IMG/VR virus record: IMGVR_UViG_3300025110_000061
Coordinates: 1 to 33,434 of that record
Source of the DNA: a virus
Length of the DNA: 33,434 nt
Direction: 5' to 3' (one strand)
Shown piece by piece: positions 25,454-32,306 of the stretch (position 1 is its first letter; each line of letters opens with the position of its first letter). A program made the position numbers and the translations under genes. The notes beneath the pieces are model-generated. The model had not been told where the DNA came from and did no database searches. It saw only the letters and a program-made list of their open reading frames with translations.

Positions 25454-25588
25454 TTTCTATCCTCCTACTAAGGGCTTCGTTTAACAAGGTAGCTGCGGTG
25501 TGCACTTGCAGGGCTTGTCTTGTAAAGGTCGCCTTTCGGTTGTTATGTTTTGATAAAGTGCCTATTGCTAGGGTAGCTTTATCCCTTG
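25454..25588 (-). ncRNA. Structured intergenic RNA upstream of scaffold and coat genes (candidate)
   Basis: This 135-base gap is the only sizeable hole inside the structural operon. It is GC-richer than its surroundings and contains no convincing ORF. On the minus strand, complement of 25552-25583 forms a GATAAAG/CTTTATC stem (7 pairs) enclosing CCTA-GCAA-TAGG with a GNRA-type tetraloop. 25524-25536 gives AAAGG-CGA-CCTTT. 25480-25488 pairs with 25519-25526 (CTTGTTAAA with TTTACAAG, one bulge) around a CTGC/GCAG inner stem. The scaffold ribosome site lies at 25461-25465. It may be an mRNA leader, processing site or small RNA. I do not recognise a known motif, and no intrinsic terminator is visible. 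Confidence 0.45.
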
Positions 25589-26395
25589 TTAGCTCCTTAC
25601 GTATGGTCTAGTAGAAAGCATAGATTTTTTAAGTTCGTCTCCAACTAAGTCTTCTTCTTCTTGCATTCCTGCTTGAGGACCGACTGTTTCTTTGGTAACA
25701 CGAATATTTTGCTGTACAGGTTGTTGTTCAACCGGCATAACATTTTCTTCTTCCATTAAACCACCTTCTTGAGCTGGTTGTCTTTCTTCTGCTTGAGCTT
25801 CAGCTTGTTTCATTAGCGACATTAAATTGTCTGCTCCTAAAACATCTACAGCCTTTGCAGTAAAGACAAATTCACCGTCAGATAACCTTGCGGGTATACT
25901 GTCGGAGACTTCTGACCCCGGACCATCAACTGGACCAGAGCCTGAAAATTCCATTGCAACTTCCATAACTTTGTCAAATAACATACTAAGTTGTGGGTTT
26001 GCTTCTAATTCTTTCATAAGCATTTCTTCTTCATTTTCATCCAATGCTTCGTCTATTAAAAAGTCCATATAATTATCTTCCATCATTTCATCTGGAACTT
26101 GAGACTCTTCTATTGTTTGTTGTTCTTGTAATTCTTCTTCGGCAGTTTTTGCAACTGGTGACATCATATCTGACATTTGATTTTCCATGTCAGGTGTTTC
26201 TTCTCTTTGCATCATGGAATCCATTTGGTCATTCATTAGCATACCACCATCTTGCTTTCCTTCTCTTAACATTGCAAAATCTTCACCGGTAATATCGCCA
26301 TCATTATTTTTATCTAATTCTTCTTGACCACCAACTAATTCACCATCAGCATAACTCATGCGGTTTTTATCATTATCTAACATTCCTTTTTTCAT
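25589..26395 (-). CDS. Acidic Met-rich structural protein with EF-hand-like loop and SDSIPARLSDGEFV motif
   Basis: This is a 268-residue acidic protein lying between the portal and scaffold genes. Residues 28-39 (DKNNDGDITGED) are a textbook 12-residue EF-hand or dockerin-type calcium loop. Residues 158-177 (GPGSEVSDSIPARLSDGEFV) are a phrase that recurs in many phage structural and tape-measure proteins (GPGTGTSDSIPAMLSPGEFV type). Asp/Glu/Gln/Met-rich, probably disordered stretches surround these. No membrane span or catalytic motif is seen. It may be a minor head protein, a portal-associated factor or a second scaffold. The start overlaps the stop of the preceding small gene region by one base spacing (TAATATG). 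Confidence 0.75.
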   Translation of the reverse strand: MKKGMLDNDKNRMSYADGELVGGQEELDKNNDGDITGEDFAMLREGKQDGGMLMNDQMDSMMQREETPDMENQMSDMMSPVAKTAEEELQEQQTIEESQVPDEMMEDNYMDFLIDEALDENEEEMLMKELEANPQLSMLFDKVMEVAMEFSGSGPVDGPGSEVSDSIPARLSDGEFVFTAKAVDVLGADNLMSLMKQAEAQAEERQPAQEGGLMEEENVMPVEQQPVQQNIRVTKETVGPQAGMQEEEDLVGDELKKSMLSTRPYVRS

Positions 26396-26396
26396 A

Positions 26397-26627
26397 TTAG
26401 TCCTCTAATCTACTAAGTGCTTCTTTAACCTGCTCCGGTAGGGATTCCAACCGTGCCAGAGAAGCTATCCTCCCCTGCAACCGGAACATCTCCGATTCCG
26501 ATGTTGCCACCGCCAGTGCCTGTAGCTCCAAGGTCTTGAGGTTGGACAGGTGTTCCTGTAAGACCTCCCATACCTGCTGGTTGTTGACTACCGGGTTCAG
26601 TTTCCTCGCCTGTGTTTTGTTGAGCAT
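26397..26627 (-). CDS. Small helical protein encoded out of frame over the portal C-terminus
   Basis: This is a 76-residue protein read in a different frame from the portal gene over about 203 bases. It is a compact helical protein (NNQQVWEVLQEHLSNLKTLE; SEMFRLQGRIASLARLESL; PEQVKEALSRLED). The pattern V-W-x-x-L-x-x-H-L, L-E-L, F-R-x-Q-G-R-I-x-x-L matches small proteins found after the portal gene in other podoviruses, whose function I do not know. In the overlap the portal frame is a low-complexity Gly/Thr/Gln tail, and base composition is unusually GC-rich, as expected if the helical frame is selected. AGGA precedes the ATG by seven bases. Confidence 0.72.
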   Translation of the reverse strand: MLNKTQARKLNPVVNNQQVWEVLQEHLSNLKTLELQALAVATSESEMFRLQGRIASLARLESLPEQVKEALSRLED

Positions 26628-28635
26628 TTTGCATTCCTATAATTTGTGCCATGATAGCTGCTTCCTCTGGGTCATTCAGAATTTCATCTGGGTCGAGGTC
26701 TAAGCTGTAGGCAAGTTCACTAACCAATTTAGATATTTTAACAAACGGTGCAATAGCAGGACTTTGTGCAGTTTGTAAGAACATAGTAAGTCTTTGACTT
26801 CTAACTTCTTTTTGCATCAAGCTATTTGTACCAGTTGCTCTAACTTCTAAATCACCTGCCACATCTATCTTACCTTCAAAAAACTGCATGTTCCATTGAA
26901 AGTAAGACTCTCCTAGTGGCTTTAGTAAAAAGTCATCAAGATTTTTAACGACTGTTTTTATGTTTAAACTTGCTGCTCCTAGTAACATTGACATACCTGA
27001 AGCAGTCCTTGTCATACTTTGAACTCCTGTTTGTCCATGTGAATAACTTGGAATACCAGTTTGTTCATCAGCAAGTTGTCTAAACCGGTCAAACATCATC
27101 ATATTTTCTGGTGCTGTATTCGGAAACTTCAGACCGTAAATAGATTGACCGGGCATCCCTGCTTGTCTTCTAAAGATTTTACCGGGATAGACTTCCATAT
27201 TTTGCCCACCTACCAAAGCTGATTCATCAACATCAAATACTAATGAACCTGCTAATGCTAAGTTATCAATAGCCATACGAGCATGACCATTCATAATTTG
27301 TTGAGAATCATTCATATTCTCAGCTACTCCTATACCAAAGAAATTGTAAGGATTTCTTTCGTAAGGAAATGCACTGTAAGGTATACGGTATGGTGTAAAA
27401 GGATTTATTACTGCTCGTAGTAATTTATCACCACATACCCATGCATTAATTTGTACTTCATCTAAGTCATCTATAGACTCATCTAATTCCATTCCAACTT
27501 CTCTAGCATATTCGGCATCCATGATACCCCAATATTCAAGTACTTCAAAGTTAGCTGTATAGCTATCGTCTACTTTATAGTCATCTCTTAAATGAGCTTC
27601 AAAATCTTTATCTTCGTAGTTTGCTCCTTTTTGAATACATTCTCTAATAGCATCCTCATCGAAGTAAGGCATATTTCTTAACTGCCTTAATTGACTACGA
27701 TTCATTTTATGTCTGTGAACTACGTACTCACATTCATCTATGTTTGTTGCTGCAGGGTCTGGATAAAAATCCCAACAACTTACAAACTCAATTCTCGGTA
27801 CTCTAACTTCTAAAGGGTTGTATTGTCTTTCACCACTTTCATCTGTATCCCACTTGTGAAGTTTTTTATTAAAGTTAAAAGGTCCTTTAATAATTCCAGT
27901 ACCTAATAATGAAGATTCTAATAAAGCATTTCTTATTTCTGAACCACCATTAGATTCTTCTATTTGGTCATGAATTAATTTTTCCATTCTTCTTGCAGTT
28001 TTTTCTGCAGGAGAAACTTCAGGTATTTGTGGATTAGGCGTTAATCCTTCCTGTAACATTCCCTGTTCATCTGCTTGAGCAATAATATCATCCTCAAACA
28101 TTCCAGTGCCTAATGTTGCACCACTTTTTAAAGTTTTACCATCGCCTTCGTAACCAACATTATAAATATTTTCAACTGGGTCATCTTCTAATCTATTACC
28201 AATATTATCTGGTACATTAGATTCTATTCCCATTTGTGGATTTTGTGTATCTAGGTAAGCATTTTCTTTCTCACCTTCAGGTATTTTAGTTTCTGCAATA
28301 CCTATTGGAAATTTACCTGTGCCAAAAATAACATCTACTAATTGTCCAAAAGCAGCTAATACTTTTGTCTTAGTTATCTTAACAAATATTCTAGATTTTT
28401 CAGATTCTCTAAATTTTACAGACCTGTTATATAACCCTCTATAGTTTTCATAGGCTTTAAGCCATCTTGTCTCGTCACCGTCACGAGCTTCTTCTGCTAA
28501 AGCAAATCTACTTTTAACAATGCCAACTAAATTAATCTGTTGGTCTTCTTCTAAAGATAAAGTTTTACCAGCTTCACCCTCTACATCTTCGTAGATATTA
28601 TCTGCTGTTAAAAATGTATTATCATTATCAGCCAT
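26425..28635 (-). CDS. Portal protein
   Basis: This 736-residue protein forms the dodecameric DNA entry ring at the head vertex. Position after terL and before scaffold and coat, length close to P22 gp1 (725), and phrases such as SLLGTGIIKGPFNFNKK, VRVPRIEFVSCWDFYPDPAA, ECEYVVHRHKMNRSQLRQL, GIGVAENMNDSQQIMNGHAR and YGLKFPNTAPENMMMFDRF identify a P22-type portal. The C-terminus is a Gly/Gln-rich tail (QQPAGMGGLTGTPVQPQD), probably disordered, under which another gene is read in a second frame. I chose the ATG at 28635 (MADNDNTFL), one base after the upstream stop. The earlier in-frame start would overlap that gene by 50 bases. Confidence 0.92.
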   Translation of the reverse strand: MADNDNTFLTADNIYEDVEGEAGKTLSLEEDQQINLVGIVKSRFALAEEARDGDETRWLKAYENYRGLYNRSVKFRESEKSRIFVKITKTKVLAAFGQLVDVIFGTGKFPIGIAETKIPEGEKENAYLDTQNPQMGIESNVPDNIGNRLEDDPVENIYNVGYEGDGKTLKSGATLGTGMFEDDIIAQADEQGMLQEGLTPNPQIPEVSPAEKTARRMEKLIHDQIEESNGGSEIRNALLESSLLGTGIIKGPFNFNKKLHKWDTDESGERQYNPLEVRVPRIEFVSCWDFYPDPAATNIDECEYVVHRHKMNRSQLRQLRNMPYFDEDAIRECIQKGANYEDKDFEAHLRDDYKVDDSYTANFEVLEYWGIMDAEYAREVGMELDESIDDLDEVQINAWVCGDKLLRAVINPFTPYRIPYSAFPYERNPYNFFGIGVAENMNDSQQIMNGHARMAIDNLALAGSLVFDVDESALVGGQNMEVYPGKIFRRQAGMPGQSIYGLKFPNTAPENMMMFDRFRQLADEQTGIPSYSHGQTGVQSMTRTASGMSMLLGAASLNIKTVVKNLDDFLLKPLGESYFQWNMQFFEGKIDVAGDLEVRATGTNSLMQKEVRSQRLTMFLQTAQSPAIAPFVKISKLVSELAYSLDLDPDEILNDPEEAAIMAQIIGMQNAQQNTGEETEPGSQQPAGMGGLTGTPVQPQDLGATGTGGGNIGIGDVPVAGEDSFSGTVGIPTGAG

Positions 28636-28636
28636 T

Positions 28637-28909
28637 TTAAAATTTCTTTCCGAATGTAATTTTATATTCTGGTCCAGACTTTTCAAAATCTAAAAAATTA
28701 TTATTTTTTAATTCTTTAGTTACGTTAAAATTTTTATTTTTATTAGTCTTATTAATATTGAATCTAAGAGTATCTGTACCTGTATTTATATTATAGTTTA
28801 CATTTCCTTTTTTATTAACTTTAAAAGTAGCTTGAGTATTTAAAGAATCAAAATCTTTATGATAAACTAATTCTCCTCCACCGTTAAATTTTAATCTTTT
28901 ATTTTTCAT
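28637..28909 (-). CDS. Small Asn/Lys-rich all-beta protein between terL and portal
   Basis: This is a 90-residue protein that I do not recognise. The ATG at 28909 lies one base after the terL stop and is preferred over an upstream in-frame start inside terL. Its sequence alternates polar and hydrophobic residues in short strands (ELVYHKDFDS, TQATFKVNKKGNVNYNIN, DTLRFNIN, PEYKITFGKKF) and ends in a Phe, as outer-membrane beta-barrel strands do. It has no signal peptide, however, and is unlikely to be a barrel alone. It could be a minor head decoration. Asn and Lys content is high even for this AT-rich genome. Confidence 0.7.
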   Translation of the reverse strand: MKNKRLKFNGGGELVYHKDFDSLNTQATFKVNKKGNVNYNINTGTDTLRFNINKTNKNKNFNVTKELKNNNFLDFEKSGPEYKITFGKKF

Positions 28910-28910
28910 A

Positions 28911-30566
28911 TCAATAACCAAAATCTGAATCAGCAGGTTTAAACATATCACGTTTAAAACCTCTTAACCTTTCTAATGGGTTCTCCATTCTAGGTCTGCT
29001 CATTATCATATATCTCAACGCATCATATGCGTGGTCAGAAGCGTGAGTATCCACATCTTCTGGATTAGTTTTTGATAACGGTATACTTTGTAACTCTCTT
29101 ATTAAGTTTGGGCAAGTATTAAATATCTGCAATTTAGGTCTACCGTTATCTTTTATTTTTAAAAATTCATGTATTTGAATTTTACCTTGTATACGATTTT
29201 TGTCAGCTCGTCTTAACTTATGACCTGCTCGTAACAAAGCTTCTCCAACGGTAGGACCAGTAGTACCTGTTCTAGCCCAAGCTGCAGTATCTAATACACC
29301 ATTTACTGAAAATGGGTCTACCACTTCCATATCTGTTATTATACTGCCTAATTCTTCTCCTGTCAAGCCTTTTTTGTATAATTCTCTATAAATTATTAAA
29401 GTTCCATCATTTATATCAATAGTTCCCCATAAACAACAGCTTTCAGCAGCATAACCATAGTCAACTCCCTTTGTTCTTTCCCACGGTAAAGGTATCTCAA
29501 ACGGTGGTATTACATGTACTAAGGGGTCAAATTCTACAAAAGCAGCACCTTCAGCTACATCCCAATTACCTTCTAACAACTGTCTACGTTGTATTGGCGG
29601 TAGTGAGTTTAGCATTTGTTCATAAATACCATCCTCTGCTAAGTATGGATTATCTGCTAATTTAGCTGGAATAAATTTACGAGTTAGTCCATCAGTACCT
29701 AAAAAACTTTTATTAGATTCATGTGGGTCTATGTATCTACGTTTTACCCATGTAGAACCAACACCACCGGGGTTAGCAGTGCAACGTAAATAAGTTTTAA
29801 TTTCAGGGTCAGTTGTTCTTAGCCTAGATGCTAGATAGTTCCAACTAAATTCTGTAGGTAAGTGCGTAATCTCATCAAAGCCAATCCAAGAGTATGCTTG
29901 TCCTTGATAACGATAAACGTCTGCATCTCTTTCTAAGAAACCAAACTCTATCTTTGCACCACTTGGAAAGTTCCAAAGTTTTTCTACTTCTCTAAACTTA
30001 GCTCCGGGAAATGCTTGAGGGTATAGTTCACGAGACTTATCAATCATCTCTCGTAGTTCTGGCATAGACCTACGCAGTATTAAAGCACGATGGGCTTTAC
30101 GATGAGCATAACGTAATGGGTCAACAATCATTGCATATGATTTACCACCACCTGCAGCACCACCATACAATACATCTTTTTCGTCTGCAGCTAAGAAATC
30201 TGTCTGTGGTCCATCGTTAGCGTTAAAAAGAATGTTAGCATCTTCTAAATCTTTTTTAACAGTAGCAGGTAATTTATCTAACTCATCAGTAGTGGCAGTA
30301 TTTTTTTCATCACCACTTAAATCTTGTAAAGTATCTTTTTGTTTTTTTAAAGACTTACGAGCATTGTTAAGTTTCTGCTCAATCTTTTTAATGTTCTTTT
30401 GTTTTCTAGAGACTGCTCGATGAGCTGCAAACTTTGCTTCATCTTTTAAAGTTGGTCTACCACTTTTTTTTCTAGGTGTACCGTCTTTTTTTAAAACGAA
30501 GTTGCCTTCGTTATCTTGCAAGTAAAGATGAGGATTCTCTTCCCAGTCTTTCAGTTCGTGTGCCAT
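28911..30566 (-). CDS. terL: Terminase large subunit
   Basis: This 551-residue packaging motor pumps DNA into the procapsid and cuts concatemers. Walker A is GGAAGGGKS at 135-143. Walker B is SWIGFDE at 225-232 (D231, E232), and the coupling motif follows near RCTANPGG (261-268). The RNase H-like nuclease has D369 in GVDYGY, D426 in GVLDTAAW and D515 in ASDHAYDALRY, so both activities look intact. The first 115 residues are an extra charged coiled coil (GRPTLKDEAKFAAHRAVSRK ... KIEQKLNNARKSLKK) before the ATPase. The start overlaps the preceding gene by 56 bases in another frame, with no clear SD. Confidence 0.95.
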   Translation of the reverse strand: MAHELKDWEENPHLYLQDNEGNFVLKKDGTPRKKSGRPTLKDEAKFAAHRAVSRKQKNIKKIEQKLNNARKSLKKQKDTLQDLSGDEKNTATTDELDKLPATVKKDLEDANILFNANDGPQTDFLAADEKDVLYGGAAGGGKSYAMIVDPLRYAHRKAHRALILRRSMPELREMIDKSRELYPQAFPGAKFREVEKLWNFPSGAKIEFGFLERDADVYRYQGQAYSWIGFDEITHLPTEFSWNYLASRLRTTDPEIKTYLRCTANPGGVGSTWVKRRYIDPHESNKSFLGTDGLTRKFIPAKLADNPYLAEDGIYEQMLNSLPPIQRRQLLEGNWDVAEGAAFVEFDPLVHVIPPFEIPLPWERTKGVDYGYAAESCCLWGTIDINDGTLIIYRELYKKGLTGEELGSIITDMEVVDPFSVNGVLDTAAWARTGTTGPTVGEALLRAGHKLRRADKNRIQGKIQIHEFLKIKDNGRPKLQIFNTCPNLIRELQSIPLSKTNPEDVDTHASDHAYDALRYMIMSRPRMENPLERLRGFKRDMFKPADSDFGY

Positions 30567-30807
30567 ACTTTTTATCTATGTGTTTTTTTAATCCGGGAGT
30601 TGAAATCTTACGTCCTGTTTCATACTCTAGCCAATCTACTGCAGTTTGTAAAGATACTTCTTCGTTGACAATCATATTCTCTACAGTTTGTAAAGCTTCT
30701 AACTCTTCTTCAATCGGTTTTAAATGACCAGTAACTTCATCATAGACATACCCAAAAGGTATAGTAGATGTAGCTCTTTTGATATAACCGTCAGGTAACA
30801 TGTTCAT
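30511..30807 (-). CDS. Small protein with recombinase-like DNA-binding pattern
   Basis: This is a 98-residue protein just upstream of terL. The segment STIPFGYVYDEVTGHLKPIE, then EALQTVENMIVNEEVSLQTA, VDWLEYETGRKIS and GLKKHIDKKYG follows the layout of the 'recombinase' domain of large serine recombinases (P-x-GY...L-x-P...E...I...G.S...A..L...G). There is no catalytic serine domain, so it is not an active recombinase. It may be a stand-alone DNA-binding helix bundle, possibly helping the terminase recognise DNA. The C-terminal 18 residues overlap the terL start and are basic. This reading is pattern-based and uncertain. Confidence 0.7.
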   Translation of the reverse strand: MNMLPDGYIKRATSTIPFGYVYDEVTGHLKPIEEELEALQTVENMIVNEEVSLQTAVDWLEYETGRKISTPGLKKHIDKKYGTRTERLGRESSSLLAR

Positions 30808-30815
30808 AATAACTA

Positions 30816-30959
30816 TTATTTAAAATACGTTCTAAGATTTTCGTAGTAATCTTCTAGTTTGTCTTTTATCTTTTCATAAGTATTAGGGTTTTCAGTTTTT
30901 ATAACTAATACACCTACAACAACACCTACAATAATTATAAAAATTATGCCATCCATCAT
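30816..30959 (-). CDS. 47-residue single-span membrane protein
   Basis: This short ORF encodes MMDGIIFIIIVGVVVGVLVI then KTENPNTYEKIKDKL and DYYENLRTYFK. It is one clean membrane span at the very N-terminus followed by a charged helix. GGAG lies five bases before the first ATG and eight before the second, so either may start. The first ATG overlaps the stop of the preceding gene (TAATG), a junction used repeatedly in this operon. I do not know the family. Membrane proteins of this shape in phage packaging regions have no settled function. Confidence 0.72.
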   Translation of the reverse strand: MMDGIIFIIIVGVVVGVLVIKTENPNTYEKIKDKLEDYYENLRTYFK

Positions 30960-31105
30960 TACTTCTCCTGTTTAGATTTAAATATTTTATCCCAATTATT
31001 TTCAAACTGTGTTCTTGATACTTCTATTGGTCTTGGTCTAGAACCTTTTCCTATACGGTTAGGAGTCATCCTAATTGGCTTTTCATCTTTACCTAATTGT
31101 GCCAT
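30959..31105 (-). CDS. 48-residue basic hypothetical protein
   Basis: This ORF encodes MAQLGKDEKPIRMTPNRIGK then GSRPRPIEVSRTQFENNWD and KIFKSKQEK. It is basic, Pro- and Arg-rich at first, and ends in a short helix. It fits exactly between the iscU stop (one base before its ATG) and the next ATG (TAATG overlap). Such gap-free packing is strong support for a real gene. No SD is evident, so coupling to iscU translation is likely. Function is unknown. Confidence 0.72.
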   Translation of the reverse strand: MAQLGKDEKPIRMTPNRIGKGSRPRPIEVSRTQFENNWDKIFKSKQEK

Positions 31106-31106
31106 A

Positions 31107-31523
31107 CTATTTTTGATTGTGTGTTCTATGTTCTATTTTAGTTTCCCAGTTTTCTATAGCTTTACGAATACTTTCTTCAGCCAAGACACTACAGTGTAAT
31201 TTTATGGGTGGTAAATCTAAAGCTGCAGCAATATCTTTATCTTTTATTTGTTTAGCTTCAGCTATAGTTTTACCTTTTAACATATCAACAAACATTGTGC
31301 TTGAAGCGATTGCAGAGCCGCAACCATAAGTTTTAAACTTAACATCTGCTATTATATCATTGTCAAGTTTTAATTGCAACTTCATTACATCCCCACAAGC
31401 CGGAGCACCAGTCATACCAGTAGCAACATCAGGGTCGTTAGGGTCGAACCGACCAACAGCATGTTTTTGTGGATTATTCAACACGCTTTCAAATCTATCA
31501 ACCACTTCTTGTGAGTATGCCAT
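31107..31523 (-). CDS. iscU: IscU-type Fe-S cluster assembly scaffold
   Basis: This is a 138-residue protein of the IscU/NifU N-terminal family, which builds Fe-S clusters received from a cysteine desulfurase. All key residues are in place: C43 and D45 in GAPACGD, C68 in KTYGCGSAIASS, and H110-C111 in KLHCSVLAEE. Length matches bacterial IscU (about 128), so it is complete rather than a NifU fragment. No phage-encoded IscS, HscA or HscB is seen, so it would work with host partners. It lies in the packaging part of the late operon, adjacent to small basic proteins, not with nucleotide metabolism genes. It is a probable auxiliary metabolic gene taken from a bacterium. Confidence 0.95.
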   Translation of the reverse strand: MAYSQEVVDRFESVLNNPQKHAVGRFDPNDPDVATGMTGAPACGDVMKLQLKLDNDIIADVKFKTYGCGSAIASSTMFVDMLKGKTIAEAKQIKDKDIAAALDLPPIKLHCSVLAEESIRKAIENWETKIEHRTHNQK

Positions 31524-31583
31524 TTAATCTTCAGTTAGTATGTTGTTTATAAGTTGTATTTCTTTTTCTGTTAGTTTTACCAT
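31524..31583 (-). CDS. 19-codon ORF filling the gap before iscU (candidate)
   Basis: A very short ORF encodes MVKLTEKEIQLINNILTED, a neat amphipathic helix. Its ATG lies inside the last codons of the preceding basic-protein gene, and its TAA is followed without a gap by the iscU ATG. AAGG precedes the start by four bases. The perfect fit suggests translation. It may carry ribosomes from the upstream gene to iscU rather than make a functional peptide. Confidence 0.45.
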   Translation of the reverse strand: MVKLTEKEIQLINNILTED

Positions 31584-31864
31584 TTAACCTTGTCAGCCCA
31601 ATATGCTGCTGACATCTTTCCTTTCTTAATGTTTTTTGCATGACGAGCTTTAAAAGATTTACGTTTAGCTTTCATTCTAGCAGATTCACCAGCTTTAGGT
31701 TTACCTGCAGTCTTAGCTCCTTTTTGTCCAAACCTAATAGTTTTTATTTTATCACCTTCTTTAGCAACAACTATGTGTGATTTCTTAGGATGGTTAGGAG
31801 TTCTTTTAGGTTTATTATAACCAGATACTCCAGCTTTTTTAAGTCTCGAATCTTTCTCACTCAT
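31577..31864 (-). CDS. Small basic phage protein (DUF6321-like)
   Basis: This is a 95-residue, very basic protein. The block SRLKKAGVSGYNKPKRTPNH, PKKSHIVVAKEGDKIKTIRF, GQKGAKTAGKPKAGESARM and KSFKARHAKNIKKGKMSAAY to WADKVKW is strongly conserved in marine phages and virome contigs; I recall the family as DUF6321, name from memory. The C-terminal F-K-A-R-H-x-K-N-I-x-K-G-K-M-S-A-A-Y-W motif is typical. Function is unknown; nucleic-acid binding is likely from charge. It is the last of three basic proteins in a row and overlaps the second by four bases. Confidence 0.85.
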   Translation of the reverse strand: MSEKDSRLKKAGVSGYNKPKRTPNHPKKSHIVVAKEGDKIKTIRFGQKGAKTAGKPKAGESARMKAKRKSFKARHAKNIKKGKMSAAYWADKVKW

Positions 31865-32109
31865 TTTACTTTCCTGTATTTTCTAGTTTTCTTAGCAACC
31901 TTCTTAGGCTGTTTAGAATGCTGTTTACCTTTCTTAGTATCTTCTCGTTTCTTTTTAGAAGTTGCAGCATATTCTGCAGCACTAAGACTTTTAATAGCCT
32001 TTTCAGGTAAGTAACGTTCGCCAGTCTCTGAAGACTTCTTACCAGACTTAGTACGCCATTTTTGTTTAGTCCAACTTCTAAGACTTCTTTGACTTTTTTT
32101 TAGTGCCAT
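31861..32109 (-). CDS. Small basic phage protein (DUF5872-like)
   Basis: This is an 82-residue basic protein. Its N-terminal part, SLRSWTKQKWRTKSGKKSSE, TGERYLPEKAIKSLSAAEYA and ATSKKKREDTKKGKQHSKQP, matches a short conserved family in marine viruses that I recall as DUF5872 (name from memory). The end is a Lys/Arg tail (KKVAKKTRKYRKVK). The T-G-E-R-Y-L-P motif is the most diagnostic part. It overlaps both neighbours by one to four bases, so the three basic genes form one translational unit. Role unknown, perhaps DNA or RNA binding during packaging. Confidence 0.85.
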   Translation of the reverse strand: MALKKSQRSLRSWTKQKWRTKSGKKSSETGERYLPEKAIKSLSAAEYAATSKKKREDTKKGKQHSKQPKKVAKKTRKYRKVK

Positions 32110-32306
32110 TACTTATACCCACCACCTTTAGCTTTGTATTGTTTAGCCAACATCTGAGCTTTACGAGCAGACCATTGACCCGGCTTTCCACCTTTGCTAC
32201 CGGCTTTAATTCTATTAAATAAATTCTTACGCATAGTAGGCTTAGTATAATTACCAGCTTTATTTACTGTGCTTTTCTTTTTCTTGCTTGTCGTTTTCTT
32301 TGGCAT
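32109..32306 (-). CDS. Small basic phage protein (GNYTKPxMRKxLFNRIKAG type)
   Basis: This is a 65-residue protein that is one third Lys/Arg. After a Lys/Ser/Thr tail (MPKKTTSKKKKSTVNKAG) comes NYTKPTMRKNLFNRIKAGSK and GGKPGQWSARKAQMLAKQYK, ending AKGGGYK. This block is recurrent in marine phages and some large DNA viruses, usually beside the two other basic families found here. I know no function. Its stop overlaps the next start as TAATG. The start of this gene is overlapped in another frame by the end of a 42-residue membrane ORF. Confidence 0.85.
   Translation of the reverse strand: MPKKTTSKKKKSTVNKAGNYTKPTMRKNLFNRIKAGSKGGKPGQWSARKAQMLAKQYKAKGGGYK

Noticed and set aside
25454-25588. tRNA or tmRNA in the structural gap
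   Set aside because: There is no T-loop GGTTCGAATCC-type sequence, no acceptor pairing of 7 bases at proper spacing, and no CCA end.
30511-30807. Active serine recombinase or integrase
   Set aside because: There is no catalytic resolvase domain, and the gene is only 98 codons. There is no attachment-site evidence either.
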